From: Roseateles sp. DAIF2
GTDB lineage: Bacteria; Pseudomonadota; Gammaproteobacteria; Burkholderiales; Burkholderiaceae_C
DNA: 64,000 bases
Reading direction: 5' to 3'
Assembly: GCF_015624425.1 (NCBI RefSeq)
Contig: NZ_CP049919.1
Location: 1,054,001 to 1,118,000 of the forward strand
Part shown: positions 26,314 to 34,762 of the stretch, piece by piece
Layout of the letters: the number at the start of each line of letters is the position of its first letter
Numbering within the stretch: the first letter of the stretch is position 1
Translations under genes and position numbers: made by a program
Notes under the pieces: generated by a model
What the model saw: the letters and a program-made list of their open reading frames with translations, nothing else
Databases searched by the model: none
Told to the model about the DNA's origin: nothing

Positions 26314-27951
26314 TCAGCCGATCGCCCGATCGAATCGAAGACCGCGCGTGCGCCAGGTGTCGAGCTGGAACCCGATGACGCGACCGGCTTCACGCTGCAC
26401 ATTCAGCGTGCCGCGCAAGGGCAGGAAGGGATCCTCCATCTGCCAGCCGAAGACGTCGCTGGCGTAGGCATCCAGGGTCATCGACGTCGTGCCATAGTGC
26501 CCCGCGACGCGCAGCAGCAGGCGCTCACCCTCGAACGCCATCGTCGCTTCGGCATCCAGGTCCGGCGCCAGGTAGCGGCCGACCAGCGCCGAGCCCGCCT
26601 CCGCCAGCGATGGCGGAGGGCTGGGCAAGCGCTGGGCCCGCTCGGCGTGGCCGCCTTCGCTGAAGAGCAGCGTGTCGGGCGGCTCGCCTGCCAGGGCCTG
26701 CGACGGCATCTCCAGCGGACCGATGGCGAGATCCTGGATGCGCAGCCGCAGGGCCTCGCCCTCGTCGCGCAGCGACAGCGGCGGGCCGTTGAGGAAGCTC
26801 AGGCCGAGCGTTCCGTCCCCGCCCTCGGCGAAGCCGATCACGAGGCCGGAGTCCGGGGCGTGATAGCGCGTCCCGAGCATGGCCCGAAAGCGCGCCGCAT
26901 CGGCCTTGGGCGGTGGCGGCCGCAGCGCGTCGCCGAGCACGAGGTCGACGACCTGGTAGGCCAGCTGCACGGGGCTGGCCTGCACCCCGTTGGCCATGAT
27001 GACGATGTCCAGCGCATGGGCTGGTGCGGTGAGGATCTGGCAGCTGCCGCCCACGACACCACCGGCATGGTGGATCAGCTCCACCCCGCGGTAGTCGTGC
27101 CGCATCAGGCCCAGCGCGTAGGGCAGCCGCAGGCGGTTGCCGAGCGCTGCGGGGGACAGCAGTTGATCCCAGCTGCGCGCGCTGCCCACGATCTTGTGCG
27201 GCGAGCGCAGATGGGCCAGCCAGCGCAGCATGTCGTCCACCGTGGTCACGGTCGCGCCGTCGCCGCTGGCCTCCTCGCTTGGGAAGATGCCGCGCCGCCA
27301 GCCGCCGCCGAGCTCCGGCGGCACCGGCACATGCAGGGTGGCCATGCCGGGGTGGATCTCGAAGTCGCTGCGTACCGAGGCCGTGTCGGCCATGCCCAGC
27401 GGGTCGAACAGGCGTGCCTTCAGGAAGGCCTCGTAGCTCATGCCGCTGACGCGCGCGATGATCTGCGACAGCTGGTGATAGCCGCCATTGCTATAGATCA
27501 TCTTCTCGCCCGGCGCGAAGTTGGCGTCGGTCTGGCGCCGCATCAGGGCCATCGCCGCGCCGGCCGGCTTGATGCCCATGCCGTCGGCCAGGAAGCCGGC
27601 GTCCAGGTAGCAGCGCTGGCCGCCGGTGTGAGACATCAGCTGGCGCAGCGTGGGTTCGCCGCGGGGCGCCGGCAGCTCGGGCAGATAGCGGCGCACGCCG
27701 GCATCGATCTCCAGCAGGCCCTCCTCGGCCAGCAGCAGGATCGCCAGGCTGGTGAAATGCTTGCTGGAGGAGCCGATCGGCATGCGGGTGGCGGGCGTGT
27801 TGGCCACCGCATGTTCGAGACTGGCCATGCCGAAGCCCCGGCGATACAGCAGCCGGCCCCGATGGGCGATGCCGACAACCAGGCCCGGTGCGTCATGCCG
27901 GTCAAAGGGCTGGAACAGCGTGTCCAGCGCGGTGTTGTTCGTGCCGCCCAT
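26314..27951 (-). CDS. serine hydrolase, beta-lactamase/D-aminopeptidase fold (S12), copy 2
   Basis: 545 residues, a clear paralogue of the next gene: both share DAPGLVVGIAHRG, YRRGFGMASLEHAVANTP and RRGIFPSEE blocks. SxxK is SSSK (Ser61-Lys64), the Tyr motif is YSN (153-155), and HHAGGVVGGSC is conserved. Length is close to that I recall for MlrB. Its ATG follows the TonB receptor stop by one base, so translation is probably coupled to the receptor. Tandem divergence suggests two peptide bonds or substrates are served. No export signal seen. Confidence 0.88.
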   Translation of the reverse strand: MGGTNNTALDTLFQPFDRHDAPGLVVGIAHRGRLLYRRGFGMASLEHAVANTPATRMPIGSSSKHFTSLAILLLAEEGLLEIDAGVRRYLPELPAPRGEPTLRQLMSHTGGQRCYLDAGFLADGMGIKPAGAAMALMRRQTDANFAPGEKMIYSNGGYHQLSQIIARVSGMSYEAFLKARLFDPLGMADTASVRSDFEIHPGMATLHVPVPPELGGGWRRGIFPSEEASGDGATVTTVDDMLRWLAHLRSPHKIVGSARSWDQLLSPAALGNRLRLPYALGLMRHDYRGVELIHHAGGVVGGSCQILTAPAHALDIVIMANGVQASPVQLAYQVVDLVLGDALRPPPPKADAARFRAMLGTRYHAPDSGLVIGFAEGGDGTLGLSFLNGPPLSLRDEGEALRLRIQDLAIGPLEMPSQALAGEPPDTLLFSEGGHAERAQRLPSPPPSLAEAGSALVGRYLAPDLDAEATMAFEGERLLLRVAGHYGTTSMTLDAYASDVFGWQMEDPFLPLRGTLNVQREAGRVIGFQLDTWRTRGLRFDRAIG

Positions 27952-27952
27952 G

Positions 27953-30412
27953 TCAGAAAGGTACCGTCACGGTGGCGCCCAGGGTGCGTGGCTGCGCCAG
28001 GTTCACCCACACCGGACCGCCCAGCGCCTGCAGGAGGTTGCCAGAGGAAACCTGCGCCCGCTTGTCGAACAGGTTGCGGACGAAGAGCGACAGGCTGGCG
28101 CGCTTGAAATCCATGCCGGCCTGCAGGTCGGTCAGGGTGTAGGAAGGCATCCAGTACGGCGGCACCGCGGCGCTGCCATCCAGGCCGCCATTGCGCCGCC
28201 CCACATAGCGCTGGGCCAGGCTCAGGTAGCTGGCATGACCCGACAGGCTGAAGGCATAGCTGGCCTGCAGGCTGGCCGAGAAGCGGGCGCTGTTGGGAAG
28301 CCTGGTGCCCGCCGGCGCGTTCAGACCCGGCGCGTCCTCGCTGAGCTTGGCGTCGATCAGGGCCGCGTTACCGCCGAAGCTCCAATGCCGGTCGGGCCGG
28401 TAGTTCAGCACCAGTTCCGCGCCGTTCACCCGGGCCGAGCCGGCGTTGGTCACAACCGACAGGCCGTTGATCGGCTGCAGCTGCTGCAGGTCCTTCCAGT
28501 CGAGCCGGAACACGGCGGCCTCGATCGAGAACCGCTTGTCCAGCAGATCCGCCTTGTAGCCGGCCTCGTAGCTGACGAGCGTGTCGGGGCGGAACGCGGG
28601 CGGTGCGGTGGGTTCGCCGGTGTTGAGATCGCGCAGCACGGCATTCGGGCCGCCGGGCCGGTAGCCGCTGGCGCCGCGCACATAGACCGAGCTGGCCGGC
28701 GTCAGGGCATAGCGGGCCGTGAGCAACCAGGTGCGGCTCGTGTCGCTGGACTCGGCGTCGATCGCCTGCGCGCCCCCGGCCAGCAGGCCGTCGCTCTGCT
28801 GCACGTAATGCTGCTTGTTGCGGGCGCTGCGCAGGCCGCCGGTCAGGGACAGGCCGTTGGCGAACTTCCAGGTCAGGTCTCCGTAGAGCGCCACTTCGCG
28901 GTAGGAGCCCGGGATGCCGGCAACCAGCAGCTCCGGCCCCGGGGTGCCATCGGCCAGGGTGGTGGCGACCTGCTGGCGGTTCACCGAGCTTTCACGGTTG
29001 ATGTACAGGCCGGCCAGCCACTCCAGCTGCTTGTCGGGCCTGGAGGTCAGCCGCAGCTCCTGGGTCGTCTTTTCCAGCGAGACCGCCACGTTGCCGACGG
29101 CGCCGCGCAGGTTCAGGCCCAGCCCCGCGGCGAGCGGCACATAGACCGGGCTCATGTCGGTCGGGATGTTGGAGCGCAGATGCTGGCGCGAGCTGATGGA
29201 GTTCAGCCGCGCCCAGCCGAAGTCGTATTCGAGGTCGGCCGCCACCAGCCTGATCTTGATGGAATAGGGCTCGGGCACATGGAGGCGGCGCAGCGTGTCG
29301 CCCTCGATCGGCCGGCCCGTCGCCGCGTCGTAGTCGACGAAGTTCATGCCGTCGCGACGGATCGTCTGCGCCGTGCCGGTCAGGCGCGCCTTGAAGCGGT
29401 TGTTGGGCTGCAGCAGCACCGAGGCGCGCAGGCCCGTGGTGTCGCCGCGATCGACATCGCGGCCGGCGGCGGGACCGACGGTGTCGGCAAAGCCGCCCGC
29501 ATGATCGCGGAAGGCGGAGATCCGCAAGCCCGCCACATCCTCCTGCAGCGGCACATTCACCACCGCGCTGAGCGTGCGACCGGTGCCGCCGCCGCGCGTG
29601 GTCGATGCGCTCAGCGCCGCCTTGCCCGAGAACTCGTAGGTATCGGGTTCGTTCGTCACGTACTTCAGCAGGCCGCCCATCGCGCTGGCTCCATACAGGG
29701 TGCCTTGCGGGCCGCGCAGCAGCTCGATGTGCTTCAGGTCCAGCAGCCCCATGTCCAGCGCCATCTGCGCGCCATTGGCGACCGCCGTGCTGGAGCCGAA
29801 CGCGACCTCGTCGATGTACACGCCGACCGTCGCGATGGTCTGCGTGCCGGTGCTCACGCCCCGGATGCTGAGGCTGGAGATGCCGGCGCCGCCCGAGCCC
29901 TGCGCGTCGACGCCGGCCTGGTTGCCGAGATAGTCCTGCAGCGTCTTGGCGCCGGAGCGCTCCAGATGGTCGGTGGAGACGATGTTCACCTGCATCGGCA
30001 CCTCGCGCACGGGCTCGCGGCGCCGGCTGGCGCTGACGACGACCGTGCCCAGGGTGTTGCGCTCCTCGGCCTGCGCCTCTTCCGGTGGCGCGGGCGTTTC
30101 CGTGAACAGCACCAGCGCGCCGGAGATGTCGCGCCGCACCTTCATGGGCGTGCCGCTCAAGAGCTGGGCCAGCGCCTCGTCGACGGGCAGGCTGCGCTTG
30201 AGGCCCTTGCTGGACAAGCCCTTGAGGTCGTCGCTCTTGTAGATCAGCTGGGTGTTCGACTGCCGCGCGAAGGCGTCGAGCGCGGACTTGAGATCGCCGC
30301 CGGCGATGTCGAAGCTGCGACTCTGGCCCTGGGCGCCCGCGCACAGGGCCAAGGCGCAGAGGCCGGCAAGAGATCGGCGGCGCGGGCGGAAGCGATTGGA
30401 TGGCATGTTCAT
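27953..30412 (-). CDS. TonB-dependent receptor with N-terminal STN signalling domain
   Basis: 819 residues from ATG 30412 (GGAG upstream). Signal peptide ends ALCAGAQGQ, then an STN domain (SFDIAGGDLKSALDAFARQS, about residues 32-100), a linker, a plug domain (VVVSASRRREPVREVP ... VELLRGP-like IELLRGPQGTLYGASAMGG) and a 22-strand barrel ending in Phe (GATVTVPF). The STN domain implies signalling to a FecR/sigma pair, which is encoded divergently at 32520-34120. Immediate coupling to two D-aminopeptidase-like hydrolases makes a peptide ligand more likely than an iron chelate (inference); the iron alternative is not excluded. Confidence 0.9.
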   Translation of the reverse strand: MNMPSNRFRPRRRSLAGLCALALCAGAQGQSRSFDIAGGDLKSALDAFARQSNTQLIYKSDDLKGLSSKGLKRSLPVDEALAQLLSGTPMKVRRDISGALVLFTETPAPPEEAQAEERNTLGTVVVSASRRREPVREVPMQVNIVSTDHLERSGAKTLQDYLGNQAGVDAQGSGGAGISSLSIRGVSTGTQTIATVGVYIDEVAFGSSTAVANGAQMALDMGLLDLKHIELLRGPQGTLYGASAMGGLLKYVTNEPDTYEFSGKAALSASTTRGGGTGRTLSAVVNVPLQEDVAGLRISAFRDHAGGFADTVGPAAGRDVDRGDTTGLRASVLLQPNNRFKARLTGTAQTIRRDGMNFVDYDAATGRPIEGDTLRRLHVPEPYSIKIRLVAADLEYDFGWARLNSISSRQHLRSNIPTDMSPVYVPLAAGLGLNLRGAVGNVAVSLEKTTQELRLTSRPDKQLEWLAGLYINRESSVNRQQVATTLADGTPGPELLVAGIPGSYREVALYGDLTWKFANGLSLTGGLRSARNKQHYVQQSDGLLAGGAQAIDAESSDTSRTWLLTARYALTPASSVYVRGASGYRPGGPNAVLRDLNTGEPTAPPAFRPDTLVSYEAGYKADLLDKRFSIEAAVFRLDWKDLQQLQPINGLSVVTNAGSARVNGAELVLNYRPDRHWSFGGNAALIDAKLSEDAPGLNAPAGTRLPNSARFSASLQASYAFSLSGHASYLSLAQRYVGRRNGGLDGSAAVPPYWMPSYTLTDLQAGMDFKRASLSLFVRNLFDKRAQVSSGNLLQALGGPVWVNLAQPRTLGATVTVPF

Positions 30413-30467
30413 CGTTGTCTCCGTGGTGGGCATGAGGGTGCCGCTCTTGCGGTCTGTTCCCTGGATT

Positions 30468-31841
30468 TCAGTCCCTGCGCGCGGCCAGCCCGGGATGGAT
30501 TGCGGCGACCGTGCGTGCGAAATGCGGTTCGGCCCAGACCATCGCCAACGCGGCCAGCGCGAACGCGGCCGCGCCCACGCCGGCCATCGCGATCAGCAGG
30601 CCATGCGGATGGGTCGTCAAGCGGTCCGACCAGGCACCGACCAGCACCGGACTCAGCGCGCTCAGGCCCACGGTCAAGGCGCTGCCGATCGCGATCACGC
30701 GCGAACGCAGCGCGGCCGGGCTCATGTCCTGCAGCATGGTCGGCGCCAGGACGCTACCGGCGATCAAGGTGGCGACCTGCAGCCCGAACAGCAGATACAG
30801 GCCGGTGGCATTCTGCGTCAGCAGCATTGCCAGCGAGGCCAGAACCGACAGCGCGGAGCCGATCACCACCACGCGCACCGGCAGAGCCAGGCCTACGCGC
30901 CGCCCGAGCAGCTTGACGCAGGCCATGCCGATCGCCGCCCCCGCGCCGGTGCCCAGCAGATAGGCCGACCCCACGCCGTTGCCGACCTGCGCGGCGGATT
31001 CGCCGAAGATGCGCGTGGCGACCACCGGCACCCAGTTGCCGCTGGCCGCAACGCCGAGCCCGGCCAGGCCCGAGCCGCCGAACATCCCGAGCATGGTGCG
31101 GCGATGCGCGCGCAGGAACGGGCCCAGCGCGGGTGCTGCTCGTGCGTGCCCCGCATCGAGCAGGACGGCGCCGCCTTGCGGATGCAGCCGGATCAGCAGC
31201 ACCGCCAGCGCCACGAGGGGGCCCGGCAAGGCGACGGCCAGGAAGGCCAGACGCCAGGTCTCCATGGGCTGCAGCTCGGCCGGCAGCACATGCCGGACTG
31301 CCTCGAGCGCCTGGACCAGGGCCCCGCTGAGGGCGATGCCCAGGCCGGCGCCCAGGATGGCCGCCAGCGCATAGATGCCGTTGGCCAGCACGCGGCGTCG
31401 TTCGGGCACGATGTCCGGGATCAGGCCGTAGACGATGGGCGCCAGGCCCGCCTCGCCCAGGCCCAGGCCGATCGCCGCGATGAACAGCGCGTCGAAGTCC
31501 CGCGCCAGCCCGCAGGCCGCGGTCGCCACGGCCCATACCAGCACGCAGGCCGCCAGCACCAGGCGACGACCCCAACGATCGGCCAGCCAGCCCAGCGGCA
31601 CCGCGGCCAGGCCCGAGAACAGCGTGATGCCCGCGCCCTGCAGCAGGCCCAGCTTGGTATCCGACAGACCCAGGCTCAGGCCCAGCGGTTCGGCCAGCAG
31701 CACGAAGATCTGCCGATCCAGCGCGCTGAAGATGGTGGCGATGACCAGCACCAGCAAGCCGTAGCCGGCCAGCAGCCCGCCGGTGAACGATGCGCGCCGT
31801 GGCGCCTGGGCCGTGGAATCTGGCAGGGCATGAGTGTTCAT
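30468..31841 (-). CDS. MFS transporter
   Basis: 457 residues, about twelve membrane helices. The MFS motif between helices 2 and 3 is GWLADRWGRRLV, and the N-terminal segment SALDRQIFVLLAEPLGLSLG resembles the spinster/hexuronate-type MFS branch. ATG 31841 overlaps the stop of the STN-only gene (ATGA). Positioned between the periplasmic STN protein and the TonB receptor, it is the natural inner-membrane step for the compound the receptor imports; MlrD in microcystin degraders is also placed among transporters (recalled). Direction of transport cannot be proved from sequence. Confidence 0.9.
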   Translation of the reverse strand: MNTHALPDSTAQAPRRASFTGGLLAGYGLLVLVIATIFSALDRQIFVLLAEPLGLSLGLSDTKLGLLQGAGITLFSGLAAVPLGWLADRWGRRLVLAACVLVWAVATAACGLARDFDALFIAAIGLGLGEAGLAPIVYGLIPDIVPERRRVLANGIYALAAILGAGLGIALSGALVQALEAVRHVLPAELQPMETWRLAFLAVALPGPLVALAVLLIRLHPQGGAVLLDAGHARAAPALGPFLRAHRRTMLGMFGGSGLAGLGVAASGNWVPVVATRIFGESAAQVGNGVGSAYLLGTGAGAAIGMACVKLLGRRVGLALPVRVVVIGSALSVLASLAMLLTQNATGLYLLFGLQVATLIAGSVLAPTMLQDMSPAALRSRVIAIGSALTVGLSALSPVLVGAWSDRLTTHPHGLLIAMAGVGAAAFALAALAMVWAEPHFARTVAAIHPGLAARRD

Positions 31842-32218
31842 GGATTCGAAGGGTTGGGCATGTTGATGGGGACCGGCGGCCGGCTCGCGGCCGGTCCGGC
31901 GATCACGATGGCGCCGGAGACATCGCGCCGCGCCTTCAGCGGGGTTCCCTGCAGCAGCAGGGCCGGTGCCTGCTCGATGGGCAGGCGACGCTTCAGGCCC
32001 GGGCTGCTCAGGCCCCTGACGTCCTCGATGCGGTAGATCAGCTGCACATCGGCCTGCCGGGCATAGGCGTCGAGCGCGGCCTTCAGATCGCCCGCCTCGA
32101 TGTTGAAACTGCGCTCCTGCGCATGGGCGGCGGGGATGCAGAGAAGAAGCCATGCGCCGCAGGCCAGCATGGCGCGCCGACAAGGGCGGAAAGAGGAGGC
32201 CGAGGGGAGTGGAGTCAT
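31838..32218 (-). CDS. stand-alone secretin/TonB short N-terminal (STN) domain protein
   Basis: 126 residues: signal peptide (LACGAWLLLCIPAAHA), one STN domain (SFNIEAGDLKAALDAYARQA to DVSGAIVIAG, about 37-108), and a Pro-rich tail. The domain is very like the STN of the TonB receptor two genes downstream (shared DLK(A/S)ALDA(Y/F)ARQ, LSSxGLKR, SGTP/QGTP(M/L)K(V/A)RRD(I/V)SGA), so it looks like a duplicated receptor N-terminus turned into a free periplasmic protein. ATG 32218 is chosen to place the signal peptide properly. It is the first gene of the operon and may compete for or relay contact with FecR (inference). Confidence 0.8.
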   Translation of the reverse strand: MTPLPSASSFRPCRRAMLACGAWLLLCIPAAHAQERSFNIEAGDLKAALDAYARQADVQLIYRIEDVRGLSSPGLKRRLPIEQAPALLLQGTPLKARRDVSGAIVIAGPAASRPPVPINMPNPSNP

Positions 32219-32519
32219 CGCATCGCAGTGGCGAGAAAAGTGCCGTGCTGACCAAGACGAATGGCCGCGCGACTTCCTCGCGCTGCGCGGGTATTCACCG
32301 AGCGCTGCATCGGCGCAAGAGGGATCGATCACGCGCGGCCGGTGCGGCGGTGCCGATGACTGGCCATGCCGCGAAAATCGCGGGTTTCCACGGGCCGAGC
32401 GCGATGGGAGCTGTTTTATTTGTAACTACGCCGAGGATGGGTCTCGTTCGTTCGTCTAGCTATGTGCCGGCGACCTCGCCCCCACCCCGGCGGGAGGCGC
32501 TGCGACTTGAGGACGGGTC
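32219..32519. promoter_or_regulatory. divergent promoter region, STN operon / sigma-fecR
   Basis: 301 bp between the leftward STN-led operon and the rightward sigma factor gene. It includes a locally AT-rich segment (TTTTATTTGTAACTA near 32412-32426). No Fur-box-like palindrome is seen, in contrast to the siderophore locus. ECF promoters are expected here but I cannot assign -35/-10 boxes with confidence. Confidence 0.45.
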
Positions 32520-33101
32520 TTGGACAACGATGAGCTGAATGCGTGGTTCGTGCAGGAAGTGCTGCCGCTGGAAGCCGTGCTGGAGCGCTACCTGCGGCGC
32601 AACTGGCGCGACCGGGACGATGTGCCGGACCTGCGGCAGGAGGTCTATGCGCGCGTGTACGACAGCTGCGCGCGCAGCCGGCCGGACTCGGCCCAGGCTT
32701 TCGTCCTGTCCACGGCGCGCAATCTGCTGGTGGACCGCGCGCGCCGGGCGCAGATCGTCTCCATCGAGACCTTTGCCGACATGGATGCCCTGGCACCCAG
32801 GCTGGACGAGCTGAGCCCCGAGCGCCATCTGGCCGCGCGCAGCGAGCTGCGGCTCCTGCAGGGAGCGCTGAACCTGCTGCCGGCGCCTTGTCGCGAGGTG
32901 CTCGAGCTGCGCAAGATCGAGGACCTGCCGCAGCGCGAGGTGGCGGCCCGGCTCGGCATCACGGAAGACCGGGTGGAGCGCTTGCTGGCGAAGGGCGTGC
33001 AGGCGCTGGACGAGGCGCTGCAGGCCGCTACGCAGGGCGGCGGCGCCTCTTCCGACGCAAAGACCGCCACGCCGCATCGCCGGGATAGGAAGACGAGATG
33101 A
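32520..33101 (+). CDS. ECF sigma-70 family RNA polymerase sigma factor (FecI-like)
   Basis: 193 residues. Region 2 (VLERYLRRNWRDRDDVPDLRQEVYARVYD ... FVLSTARNLLVDRARR) and region 4 (LNLLPAPCREVLELRKIEDL, HTH REVAARLGITEDRVERLL) are intact. Start is TTG at 32520 with GAGGACGGG just upstream; no ATG fits the frame. It overlaps fecR (ATGA). The pair is the cytoplasmic end of a cell-surface signalling chain whose receptor is the STN-type TonB protein encoded divergently; it likely activates that operon. Confidence 0.92.
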   Translation: MDNDELNAWFVQEVLPLEAVLERYLRRNWRDRDDVPDLRQEVYARVYDSCARSRPDSAQAFVLSTARNLLVDRARRAQIVSIETFADMDALAPRLDELSPERHLAARSELRLLQGALNLLPAPCREVLELRKIEDLPQREVAARLGITEDRVERLLAKGVQALDEALQAATQGGGASSDAKTATPHRRDRKTR

Positions 33102-34120
33102 AGGACCAGCCCTTGAGCGCGATCAATGCCCGCGCGGCCGAATGGATCGTCGAGCGGGATCGCCATGACGGCCGGCTGCCGGCCGAGCGACAGCTGCTGC
33201 TGGATGACTGGCTGCGCGCCTCCACCCTGCATCGGGTGGCCTTCCTGCGGCTGGAGCAAATCTGGCAGCGCGCCGACCGGCTGCGTGCCTTGCATGTCGC
33301 GCCACCGGCCCAGGACATCATCAGGACGCGGACGCCGGCGCTGAAGGTCCGCATGCCGCGCTTCACCTGGTGGCCGGCATCGCGCCTGGTGGCCGGTCTC
33401 AGCCTGGCGCTGATGGCTCTGGTGATGGTGGCCGATTTTCATGGCGACACCCATGCCCAGCGCCATGCCACGGCGCGCGGCCAGCGCGAATCGGTGCGTC
33501 TGGCCGATGGCTCCCAGCTGACGCTGAATACCGCCACCACGCTGCGTACCGCGGTCAGCGAGGCCGCGCGCGAGGTCTGGCTGGATCGGGGCGAGGCCTT
33601 CTTCGACATCGCGCACGACGCCAAGCGGCCCTTCGTCGTCCATGCCGGCCGGCAGACCGTGACCGTGCTGGGCACGAAGTTCTCCCTGCATCGCGAGGGC
33701 GACCGGCTGCGCGTCGCGGTGCTGGAAGGGCGCGTGCAGGTGCAGCCGGCGCGCAGCCGGCCGGCCGTGCTGAACCGCGACGACACGGCGCTGGCCGATG
33801 CCAGCAATGTGCTGGTCGCCCGGCAGGCGCCGCAGCAGGTCAGCGCCAGCCTGGGCTGGCTGCGCGGCAAGCTGGAGTTCGACCAGGTGACGCTGGCCGA
33901 GGCGGCGGCGCAGTTCAACCGCTATGGACGCAAGCAGCTGGTGATCCAAGACGAGGCCGCGGCCCGCATCAATATCGGCGGCATCTTCGATGCCGACAAT
34001 GTCGAGGCCTTCGCGCGGGTGCTGAATCTCGGCTTCGGGCTCGAGGTGCAGACGGAAGGGGACACCATTCGCGTCTCCAGCCCGGCCCGGCGCGGCAAGC
34101 CCGGACGGACCGAGCCTTGA
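33098..34120 (+). CDS. fecR: FecR family anti-sigma regulator
   Basis: 340 residues. N-terminal cytoplasmic sigma-binding part (INARAAEWIVERDRHDGRLP), a single membrane helix (LVAGLSLALMALVMVADF, about 90-110), then a periplasmic FecR domain (GQRESVRLADGSQLTLNTAT, DVEGEAFFDIAHDAKRPF-like stretch, VLGTKFSLH) and a C-terminal STN-like segment (GGIFDADNVEAFARVLNLGF). It passes the receptor signal to the sigma factor encoded just upstream. Coupled by a 4-nt overlap. The partner STN could be either the receptor or the free STN protein. Confidence 0.92.
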   Translation: MKDQPLSAINARAAEWIVERDRHDGRLPAERQLLLDDWLRASTLHRVAFLRLEQIWQRADRLRALHVAPPAQDIIRTRTPALKVRMPRFTWWPASRLVAGLSLALMALVMVADFHGDTHAQRHATARGQRESVRLADGSQLTLNTATTLRTAVSEAAREVWLDRGEAFFDIAHDAKRPFVVHAGRQTVTVLGTKFSLHREGDRLRVAVLEGRVQVQPARSRPAVLNRDDTALADASNVLVARQAPQQVSASLGWLRGKLEFDQVTLAEAAAQFNRYGRKQLVIQDEAAARINIGGIFDADNVEAFARVLNLGFGLEVQTEGDTIRVSSPARRGKPGRTEP

Positions 34121-34157
34121 GGCCGGCCATCGACCCGATGGGCGTGACCGCCAGTGA

Positions 34158-34403
34158 TCAGCCGCCCGCCGCCGCCTCCACCCACATGATCGATAGCAAC
34201 GCTGCCAGCACGCCCAGCAGCCCGCCGGCGGCCATCTGCTTTCTGCGCACCGCCGCGGCGCCGCGCGGATAGGCGGCCGCGGCCTCGGCCTTGCATCGGT
34301 GCACGAACTGGTTGAAGCTTTGACCGGTTCCGCTGGACTTGGTGCGGCCGATCAGGAAGGCCAGGTGCTGTCGGTAGCGTTCTTCCGTGTCCTCATCCTG
34401 CAT
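34158..34403 (-). CDS. small hypothetical membrane protein
   Basis: About 81 residues from ATG 34403 (GGAG 10 nt upstream; a TTG two codons earlier is possible). Charged N-terminus (MQDEDTEERYRQHLAFLIG), a QSFNQFVHRCKAEAAAAYP segment, and one C-terminal membrane helix (MAAGGLLGVLAALLSIMWVE). No family recognised. It is convergent with fecR, 37 nt away. The sensible topology and ribosome binding site favour a real gene, but support is limited. Confidence 0.5.
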   Translation of the reverse strand: MQDEDTEERYRQHLAFLIGRTKSSGTGQSFNQFVHRCKAEAAAAYPRGAAAVRRKQMAAGGLLGVLAALLSIMWVEAAAGG

Positions 34404-34762
34404 ATGCAAAGGGCTCCGTCCGAGTGTGGCGCCCGGCCTTTTTTCTCTTGTTCGTCGTGATCGGGGGCCTGGGCGTGGCTGGCCCTACCTTAGCCCGGGG
34501 CGTTGGCCCAGGCAAGCGTTGCCGCTCCCTAGGACGGGACATCCTGGCGTTGACGCGCCTCCTGTGCGCTGGCATGCCCTACCGCAGGCCTATCGCTGGG
34601 CAGATCTCAGGGGGAACACTGCCTGTCCGGTACCAGATCAGATAGCGACGTAGCCGCTGCATTGCCGCCCTTGTTTGGTGCAACGGGGGCCGGGAGCGAG
34701 GAAGAAGAGAACCAACCGCCGGCGCCCGGCGCCGCGCCGGCAAGGGGCTGAAGCCGCAGAGC
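34404..34762. other. 359-bp gap, no confident gene
   Basis: A plus-strand frame from a GTG near 34424 reads like a signal peptide (FFLLFVVIGGLGVAGPTLA) but then loses coding character, so at most a relic. The rest shows no gene, RNA or repeat I can name. It may be the lost 5' flank of the broken GGDEF-EAL gene. Confidence 0.35.

Noticed and set aside
27752..30916. Very long plus-strand open frame across the TonB receptor and S12 gene
   Set aside because: It is the antisense of strongly recognisable genes; its translation is low-complexity Arg/Ala/Gln/His without any motif. Such frames are common in GC-rich DNA. The same applies to long antisense frames at 3670-6171 and 59546-61708.
21974..34120. 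Complete microcystin-degradation (mlr) cluster
   Set aside because: No MlrA-type membrane protease is present, and M81 and S12 proteins occur widely outside microcystin degraders. Only the weaker claim of a related peptide-degrading operon is kept.
34424..34645. Short plus-strand frame beginning like a signal peptide
   Set aside because: After about 25 hydrophobic residues the sequence loses coding character, there is no good ribosome binding site, and no homologue comes to mind. At most a relic.
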